The notes under the pieces are model-generated. The model had not been told where the DNA came from and searched no databases. It was given only the letters and a program-made list of their open reading frames with translations. Below are positions 58,952-64,000 of a stretch of DNA of 64,000 bases, in pieces (within the stretch, counting starts at the first letter, position 1; each line of letters starts with the position of its first letter). A program made the translations under genes and the position numbers. Origin of the DNA: CF-46 sp963760735 (lineage in GTDB: Bacteria > Chloroflexota > Limnocylindria > Limnocylindrales > CSP1-4); NCBI GenBank assembly GCA_963760735.1, contig CAVXEB010000004.1, forward strand, positions 186,001 through 250,000, written 5' to 3'.

Positions 58952-59250
58952 CGACCGTCACCGTGACCGACTCGAGCCTGAGGCCGAGCAGCCGCTCGAC
59001 GGCGGCGCCGACGGCCCCGCGCACCTCGTCGACGAGATCGACGAGCTTCTGGCCGGGTCGGGCGACGATCCAGACGCGGACCCGGACGCCGTCCGACGAG
59101 CAGTGGGTGACGACCGGCGGACCCGCGAGGAACGTCCGCCAGGCCGGACCGCCGCGCGAGACCCGGGCCACGCCCGGGATCTCGAGGGCCGCGAACCGGA
59201 CGATCTCCTCGACGACGCGCGCGGTTGACGGACAGCTCGGGCCCGCTCAC
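58935..59250 (-). pseudogene. Asp23/Gls24-family envelope stress protein, apparent single-base frameshift near the start
   Basis: The frame downstream of the plsX stop encodes VVEEIVRFAALEIPGVARVS, WIVARPGQKLVDLVDEVRG and VERLLGLRLESVTVTVDGV, a complete Asp23 domain, but its first in-frame start (GTG 59171) would lose the first helix. GTG 59250, which overlaps the plsX stop as GTGA, would supply ELSVNRA and then join the Asp23 frame if one base were removed from the CGCGCGCG run at 59213-59223. So the gene is either frameshifted, mis-sequenced, or starts at 59171. Position between plsX and nusB is usual. Confidence 0.75.
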
Positions 59251-60371
59251 GTGGCGGGCTCCAGCGCCTCGCCGACCGTTGCCGGCTCCGGGTTGGCAGC
59301 TGTCGGTGCGTCGGACGAGGATGCGGACGGGCGGAGCGCTTCGCCGATCAGCTCGGGGACGCGGGTACGGGCCATCGTCGCCGCCACGGCGACGCCGTAG
59401 CCGACCATCCGCCTGCGGGCCCGACCGTGGGTGATGATCACCGTGCCGCGAACGCCGAGGAGCGGCGACCCGCCGACCCGTTCGTAGTCGAAGACGCCCC
59501 GGATCCGCTCGATCCCGGGGCGCATGAGCAGCCCGGCGATCTTCCCTCGGAGCGAGCCCCGGAACTCGTGCCGGAAGAGGTCGAAGATGTAGCCGGAGAG
59601 TCCCTCGAAGAACTTGATCACGACGTTGCCGACGACCGCATCGCAGACGACGACGTCGGCCTGGTGCCGGGTCAGGTCCTTGCCCTCGACGTTGCCGACG
59701 AAGTGGAGGTCGGTCTGGTCGAGGAGCTCGGTCGCCTGCTGGATCCGGAGGTCGCCCTTGCCCTTCTCCTCGCCGATCGACAAGAGCGCGACGCGCGGCC
59801 GCGCCACGCCGAGGACCCGCTCGCTGAAGATCGAGCCCATCCGGGCGTACTGGGCGAGGTTCTCGGCGCTGGAGTCCGGGTTCGCGCCGATGTCCAGCAG
59901 GACGAGGGTCCCGCCCTCGGTGATCAGCTGGACGGCAAGCGCCGGACGGTCGACGCCGGGCAGGCGCCCCAGCCGGAGGACCGCGGCGGCCATCCCGGCG
60001 CCGGTGTGGCCGGCCGTCACGAGGGCGTCGGCCTCGCCTCGCTTCACGAGGTCCATCGCGACGAGGATCGTCGAATCCTTCTTCTCGCGGAGAGCCATCG
60101 CCGGATGCTCGTCCATCCCGACGACCTCGGAGGCATGGACGATCGAGACGTTGGCCGGGAGCTCGCCCGCGATCCGTCGGACCGTCGGCTCGTCACCGAC
60201 GAGGATCACGCGATCGCCGGGGTTCGAACGGGCGTGATCGATGGCGCCGGGCACGACCTCGGCCGGCCCGTGATCCCCGCCCATCGCGTCGACGGCGATG
60301 GTGACGCCGTGCCCGTCATCGGTGGCGGCACCGGCAGGCGACGGGATCGGCCGATCGAGGGCGGCGACCAC
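59247..60371 (-). CDS. plsX: Phosphate acyltransferase PlsX
   Basis: 374 residues. IAVDAMGGDHGPAEVVPGAI, ASEVVGMDEHPAMALREKKDST, ADALVTAGHTGAGMAAAVLRLGRL and VVCDAVVGNVVIKFFEG are diagnostic. It makes acyl-phosphate from acyl-ACP for phospholipid synthesis. The C-terminal 30 residues are a Pro/Ala-rich tail. GTG start one base after the rpmF stop. Confidence 0.96.
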   Translation of the reverse strand: MVAALDRPIPSPAGAATDDGHGVTIAVDAMGGDHGPAEVVPGAIDHARSNPGDRVILVGDEPTVRRIAGELPANVSIVHASEVVGMDEHPAMALREKKDSTILVAMDLVKRGEADALVTAGHTGAGMAAAVLRLGRLPGVDRPALAVQLITEGGTLVLLDIGANPDSSAENLAQYARMGSIFSERVLGVARPRVALLSIGEEKGKGDLRIQQATELLDQTDLHFVGNVEGKDLTRHQADVVVCDAVVGNVVIKFFEGLSGYIFDLFRHEFRGSLRGKIAGLLMRPGIERIRGVFDYERVGGSPLLGVRGTVIITHGRARRRMVGYGVAVAATMARTRVPELIGEALRPSASSSDAPTAANPEPATVGEALEPAT

Positions 60372-60372
60372 G

Positions 60373-60573
60373 TCAGGACGCGGCGTCGGTCGCGGTCTGC
60401 TTGAGCTCGATCGCCTGGCGGCCGTTGTGCCAGCCGCAGTTCGGGCAGACGTGATGCGGCAGCTTCGGCTCGTGGCAGTGATCGCACTCCACGAGCTGCG
60501 GCACGCTCAGCGCCAGGTGCGCGCGCCGCTCGCCCTGGCGGGCATGCGAGACGCGTCGCTTCGGAACACCCAC
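60373..60573 (-). CDS. rpmF: Large ribosomal subunit protein bL32
   Basis: 66 residues. GVPKRRVSHARQGERRAHLAL and ECDHCHEPKLPHHVCPNCGW with two CxxC pairs, a zinc-binding bL32. It precedes plsX as in most bacteria. Own -10 at 60663-60668. Confidence 0.97.
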   Translation of the reverse strand: MGVPKRRVSHARQGERRAHLALSVPQLVECDHCHEPKLPHHVCPNCGWHNGRQAIELKQTATDAAS

Positions 60574-60662
60574 GGTCCGTGGTCTCCTTCGATGTCGATG
60601 ATCGGGCGGCCGAGGGTCTGGGACGCGCCGAGATGCCCGCCGCTCAGGCGGGTCGAGCGCGG

Positions 60663-60668
60663 AGTGTA
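60663..60668 (-). promoter_or_regulatory. -10 box for the rpmF-plsX operon
   Basis: TACACT on the minus strand, 89 bases before the rpmF ATG, followed by CCGCGC. It lies in the 162-bp gap between DUF177 and rpmF, where nothing else is evident. Confidence 0.5.
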
Positions 60669-60735
60669 CCGGATGCCGGGCGTGGACGCGAGTGCGCGGG
60701 CCGGGGCCGACGGGAAGCGCGGCGGGCGTCCGCGC

Positions 60736-61305
60736 TCACTCCGGGCGGAACGCCTTCAGCGCCTCGAGTCGCGGATCGATGTCCTCGTCCGGGTGATCGT
60801 GCGACCCGTCGTCGAGCGGGAGGCCGCAGGTCACGCAGAGTCCCGGGCAATCCTCACGACAGAGCGGCGCGATGGGCTCGGCGAGGAGGATCGCCTCGCG
60901 GACCGACCGCTCCAGGTCGAGCTCGTGGTGGTCGGTGAGCAGGATGACGTCCTCGTCGATGTCCTCCTGCGTCGGCTCCACCGCCGCGCCGGTGTGGATG
61001 TCGATCGACGGGAGGGCTTCGTCGTGGATCTCCACCGCGATCGGCACCTCGATGTCGCGCAGGCAGCGGGCGCATTGCGCGGCCAGCGTCGTCGTGAGAT
61101 CGGCGTCGACGAGCAGGCCGCGGTTCGTCCGGGCGAGATGGAGGCGGCCCTCGATCGGCGCCGCGAGACGGAGATCCTCGCCGAGATCGATCGTGACCCC
61201 GTCGAAGACGTAGTCGCGCGCCGAGCCGGCGCCCTCACCGAGCAACCCCGAGACGTTCCAGACGAGCGGCTGATCGGCGGTTGTCCGGCGATCCCCGCGG
61301 GTCAT
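60736..61305 (-). CDS. yceD: DUF177 (YceD) family protein
   Basis: 189 residues. LVDADLTTTLAAQCARCLRDIEVPI has the central CxxC; LDLERSVREAILLAEPIAPLCREDCPGLCVTCG provides the four C-terminal cysteines, probably zinc-binding. YceD proteins precede rpmF and affect 23S rRNA accumulation in some species. ATG overlaps the upstream stop (ATGA). Confidence 0.93.
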   Translation of the reverse strand: MTRGDRRTTADQPLVWNVSGLLGEGAGSARDYVFDGVTIDLGEDLRLAAPIEGRLHLARTNRGLLVDADLTTTLAAQCARCLRDIEVPIAVEIHDEALPSIDIHTGAAVEPTQEDIDEDVILLTDHHELDLERSVREAILLAEPIAPLCREDCPGLCVTCGLPLDDGSHDHPDEDIDPRLEALKAFRPE

Positions 61306-61841
61306 CGTCGGGCGGTGGCCGTCGCGCCCTCGTCTTCGGCGACGTCGATCGCGACCTGATCCTCGAATCCGTCGTCCGGCCCGGCCCCGTTCAGCTCGTC
61401 GGCGCGGAGGTCGGTCCGCCGGGTGTCGAGGAGCTCGATCCCCTTCTTGATGCTCTGGAGCGTCTTCACGACGTCGCCCTCGAGGCCGACGAGGACGTTG
61501 ACGGCGTATTCGTCGGCGCCGCGCCGGACGTCCTCGGCATCGGCCTCGGCATCGCCGAGAATCCGGCGGCTGTCGGCCTCGGCCTGCTGGGTCAGACCCC
61601 GCTCGTCGATGAGGAAGGCGGCCTGCTCCTGGGCGCGGGCGACGATCCGCTCGGCTTCCTCCTGGGCCTTCTCGATGATCCGCTCACCCTCGGAGTTGAT
61701 CCGCTTCGCAGCACGGACCTCCTCGGGCACCGCGACCCGGAGCTCGTCGATGAGGCCGAGCGCGGCCGTCTGGTCGACGACGACGTTGTTCGTCAGGGGA
61801 AGCTTCTTGCCGTTCGCGATGATCGACTCGAGGCGCTCCAC
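61302..61841 (-). CDS. DivIVA-like coiled-coil protein; start uncertain
   Basis: 179 residues from GTG 61841. VVDQTAALGLIDELRVAVPEEVRAAKRI is followed by a long Glu/Ala/Arg coiled coil (KAQEEAERIVARAQEQAAFL) with features of DivIVA/ATP-synthase-b-like helices, and an acidic tail. Chloroflexi homologues start MDI(I/L)..LV; here the matching in-frame codons read ATC-GAC-ATC-ATC-TTC-CTC before GTG, and ATC 61857-61859 has GGAGGG seven bases upstream. So translation may begin six codons earlier at AUC. It may shape envelope or polar processes; this is not established. Confidence 0.75.
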   Translation of the reverse strand: MERLESIIANGKKLPLTNNVVVDQTAALGLIDELRVAVPEEVRAAKRINSEGERIIEKAQEEAERIVARAQEQAAFLIDERGLTQQAEADSRRILGDAEADAEDVRRGADEYAVNVLVGLEGDVVKTLQSIKKGIELLDTRRTDLRADELNGAGPDDGFEDQVAIDVAEDEGATATARR

Positions 61842-61931
61842 GAGGAAGATGATGTCGATCGGAGGGCCCTCCGTGGCGTCGATCGATCGCCGGCGACGGG
61901 GGTCCGGCCACGCCGCCTGGGCGTCCGGGGG

Positions 61932-61940
61932 ATTATCGCA
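61932..61940 (-). promoter_or_regulatory. Extended -10 for the DivIVA-like/DUF177 unit
   Basis: TGCGATAAT on the minus strand (TG-N-GATAAT) is the best extended -10 in the window, 90 bases before GTG 61841 and 42 bases after the coaD stop. Confidence 0.55.
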
Positions 61941-61982
61941 CGGCGGAGGCGCCCCGGCGGCTCGGGTCCGGAGCCGTGACGG

Positions 61983-62480
61983 TCAGCGACCGCCGTTCCG
62001 GCTCGCCAGGGCCGCGACCGCGGCGGCCGGGATCATGCCGCTCACGTCGCCGCCGAACGACGCGATCTCCTTCACGAGCGATGACGAGACGTAGCCGTGC
62101 TCGACCGCGGTCATGAAGAAGACCGTGTCGACGTCGGGCGCGAGCCGGCGGTTGTTGTGAGCGAGCTGCATCTCCGTCTCGAAGTCGCTGATCGCGCGCA
62201 GGCCGCGGACGACGAACCCGGCCCCGACGGAATGACAGAAGTCGACCGTCAGGCCCTCGAAGGTGTCCACGGCGACGCGGTCCCGATCGAGCCCCGACTC
62301 CTCGGCGAGCGACGCGAGGATTACGGCGACACGCTCGTCCGCGGAGAGCAGCGGCTGCTTGCGCGGATTGGCGAGGACGCCGACGATCACCCGCTCGAAC
62401 AAGCCGGTCGCGCGGCCGATCACGTCGAGATGGCCGTTCGTGATCGGGTCGAACGAACCGGGATAGACGGCGATCGTCAT
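61983..62480 (-). CDS. coaD: Phosphopantetheine adenylyltransferase
   Basis: 165 residues. YPGSFDPITNGHLDVIGRAT has the T/HxGH nucleotidyl-transfer motif, LLSADERVAVI, VVRGLRAISDFETEMQLAHNNRRL and VSSSLVKEIASFGGDVSGMIP are family landmarks. It is the penultimate step of CoA synthesis. ATG overlaps the rsmD stop (ATGA). Confidence 0.97.
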   Translation of the reverse strand: MTIAVYPGSFDPITNGHLDVIGRATGLFERVIVGVLANPRKQPLLSADERVAVILASLAEESGLDRDRVAVDTFEGLTVDFCHSVGAGFVVRGLRAISDFETEMQLAHNNRRLAPDVDTVFFMTAVEHGYVSSSLVKEIASFGGDVSGMIPAAAVAALASRNGGR

Positions 62481-63061
62481 CGGGGTTCCGGCGCCTCCGC
62501 GCGACGATAGAAGGTGAGCGCGGTCTCGCCGAACCGGCGCTCGCGCTCGATGGCCAGCATACCGAGCCGCTCGGGCGGTCGGTCGCGCCAGAAGTGCTTC
62601 GCGACGACCCGCGAATCGTCGGCCAACGGCGCGTCGGGGGCGCCGAGGATCGCGAGGACGCGGCGGAGGATCTCCGGATCGGCATATGGCGGGTCGACGA
62701 GCACGAGGTCGAACGGCGCGCCGTACGGGCCGCCGTCGAGCCAGCGGAGCGCGTCCGCCCGAACGATGACGGCCCGGTCGCCGGCGAGGTCGGTCGCGCG
62801 GAGGTTCGCATCGATGACCGCGGCCGCGCCCGGATCCTTCTCGACGAACGTCGCGGCGGCCGCCCCTCGAGACAGCGCCTCGATGCCGCCGGCGCCGCTG
62901 CCGGCGAACAGGTCGAGGACGCGGGCGCCGTCCAGGTCGGGCTCGAGGATCGCGAAGAGCGTCTGCTTCACGCGATCGGCGAGCGGCCGCGTGCCGGGTC
63001 CCGGTGCCCGGAGGCGGATGCCCTTCGCGGTCCCCGCGATCACGCGGCCCGCGTCGGCCAT
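62477..63061 (-). CDS. rsmD: 16S rRNA (guanine-N2-966)-methyltransferase
   Basis: 194 residues. VIAGTAKGIRLRAPGPGTRPLADRVKQTLF, VLDLFAGSGAGGIEALSRGAA binds SAM, and LVLVDPPYADPEI holds the catalytic DPPY. It methylates 16S rRNA. It directly adjoins recG (stop of recG at 63062). Confidence 0.95.
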   Translation of the reverse strand: MADAGRVIAGTAKGIRLRAPGPGTRPLADRVKQTLFAILEPDLDGARVLDLFAGSGAGGIEALSRGAAAATFVEKDPGAAAVIDANLRATDLAGDRAVIVRADALRWLDGGPYGAPFDLVLVDPPYADPEILRRVLAILGAPDAPLADDSRVVAKHFWRDRPPERLGMLAIERERRFGETALTFYRRAEAPEPR

Positions 63062-64000
63062 CTAGGCGCCGCTCGCCGGGTCGCCGGCCCAGACGCGCTC
63101 CAGCCAGCCCTTCTCGAGCTCACGGCGGAGCGGCGCCGCTTTTGGAGAGAGCCGGCCGCCGGCGTCGAGCAGCGCCTCGGCCTGGTCGCGTGCCTTCCTG
63201 GCGAGCGCCACGTGCTCGCGGTTCTGGAGGGACGCGACCCGGAGTCGAGGCAGGCCGGACTGTGCCAGGCCCAGGACGTCGCCCTCCCGGCGGAGCTCGA
63301 AGTCCTTCTCGGCGAGCTCGAACCCGTCGCGGATCTCGGTGACCGCCTTCAGGCGGGCCTGGGCGGTCTCGTCGGTCGAGTCGGACACGAGGACGCAGAA
63401 GCTCTCCGCCGTCCCGCGGCCGACCCGGCCACGAAGCTGGTGGAGCTGGGCAAGCCCGAACCGGTCGGCGCCCTCGACGATCATCATCGTCGCCTCGGGA
63501 ACGTCGACCCCGACCTCGACGACCGTGGTTCCGACGATCACGTCCAGGTCGCCGTCGCGGAACCGGGCCATCTCGGCGTCGCGGTCGACCGCCCGCATCC
63601 GGCCGTGGACCATGCCGACCCGGAGCGGGGCGAGGAGCTCGCGGAGCCTGACGGACTCGGCCTCTGCGGCCGGCGCCGACGAGTCGAAGATCGTGGGCTC
63701 CGCGTCGTCGCCGGGCTCGGCCTCGTCGATCAGGGGCACGACGACGAACGTCCGATGACCGGCCGCCGCCTCCTGCCGGACACGATCCCACGTCGACGCC
63801 AGCTGGTCGGGCTGGCGGATCCCTGTCCGGATCGGGATCCGCCCGACCGGCGGCGTCCGGAGGTCCGAGACGTCGAGGTCCGCGTACAGGACCTGGCCCA
63901 GCGTGCGGGGGATCGGCGTCGCGGTCATCAGCAGGACGTGCGGGGCGTGGCCGCCGGCCTTCGCCTCCAGCTGGCCGCGCTGCTCGACGCCGAACCGGTG
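63062..64000 (-). CDS. recG: ATP-dependent DNA helicase RecG, C-terminal part (cut by window edge)
   Basis: 313 codons in frame to the right edge. It begins inside HRFGVEQRGQLEAK (the motif after DExQH), then LLMTATPIPRTL, VGMVHGRM, VIVGTTVVEVGVDVPEATMM and GLAQLHQLRGRVGRG (motifs V-VI), FELAEKDFELRREGDVLG (the TRG segment) and the C-terminal end. It rescues stalled forks. The wedge domain and Walker A are outside the window. Confidence 0.95.
   Translation of the reverse strand, partial: HRFGVEQRGQLEAKAGGHAPHVLLMTATPIPRTLGQVLYADLDVSDLRTPPVGRIPIRTGIRQPDQLASTWDRVRQEAAAGHRTFVVVPLIDEAEPGDDAEPTIFDSSAPAAEAESVRLRELLAPLRVGMVHGRMRAVDRDAEMARFRDGDLDVIVGTTVVEVGVDVPEATMMIVEGADRFGLAQLHQLRGRVGRGTAESFCVLVSDSTDETAQARLKAVTEIRDGFELAEKDFELRREGDVLGLAQSGLPRLRVASLQNREHVALARKARDQAEALLDAGGRLSPKAAPLRRELEKGWLERVWAGDPASGA

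Overview
The window is about 70% G+C bacterial chromosome, almost entirely coding. Gene content and gene order (rpmF-plsX-asp23-nusB-acpP-rnc-smc-ftsY; rpsB-tsf-pyrH-frr-uppS-cdsA-dxr-rseP-ispG; nusA-ylxR-infB-rbfA-nrnA-truB-ribF; rpsO-pnp; coaD-rsmD-recG) fit a non-filamentous, high-GC member of Chloroflexota, possibly a Limnocylindria-like lineage. That placement is inference from organisation and protein flavour; no rRNA gene is present to confirm it. I saw no tRNA, rRNA, CRISPR array, insertion sequence or prophage. GTG starts are common, TTG occurs (pnp, rimM), and ATGA/GTGA/TGATG stop-start overlaps tie most operons together.

1-9312 is an accessory strip with genes on both strands: an ArsR-type regulator (cut by the left edge) divergent from a zinc-ribbon adenylate/guanylate cyclase, a DRG-like GTPase, a Gfo/Idh/MocA dehydrogenase, a threonine-dehydratase-like PLP enzyme, a GNAT-APH fusion, NIPSNAP, a luciferase-like F420-type oxidoreductase, a PAS-like protein, and DUF952. 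Several of these genes have a TANNNT box six bases before the start codon, which suggests leaderless mRNAs. 9325-11985 holds yajQ, a 33-residue membrane peptide and a TPP enzyme with a Pro/Glu-rich tail.

12071-33778 is mainly minus-strand housekeeping: asd, family-4 UDG, RNase J, FtsK, RodZ-like protein, PncC and a MurC-like ligase; then pnp and rpsO; then nusA to ribF. The pnp product is the outstanding feature: a complete PNPase with a complete DnaQ-like DEDDh exonuclease domain inserted between its two RNase-PH halves, which would combine phosphorolytic and hydrolytic 3'-5' decay in one chain. An exact 84-bp tandem duplication separates ribF from an HTH/PD-(D/E)XK nuclease-like gene.

33961-35502 is a plus-strand, visibly lower-GC island carrying one divergent M16-type peptidase gene. 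35564-64000 is again minus-strand: isoprenoid and phospholipid genes with translation factors (ispG to rpsB), yraN, two DUF1269 paralogues, rnhB, rplS, trmD-rimM-khpA-rpsP, DUF3352, ffh, ftsY-smc-rnc-acpP-nusB-asp23-plsX-rpmF, DUF177, a DivIVA-like coiled-coil protein, coaD, rsmD and the C-terminal part of recG at the right edge. Three conserved genes (ylxR, the DUF3352 gene, asp23) each need one base corrected to read normally; these are residual sequencing errors or genuine frameshifts. Housekeeping operons share a TANACT-like -10 element.
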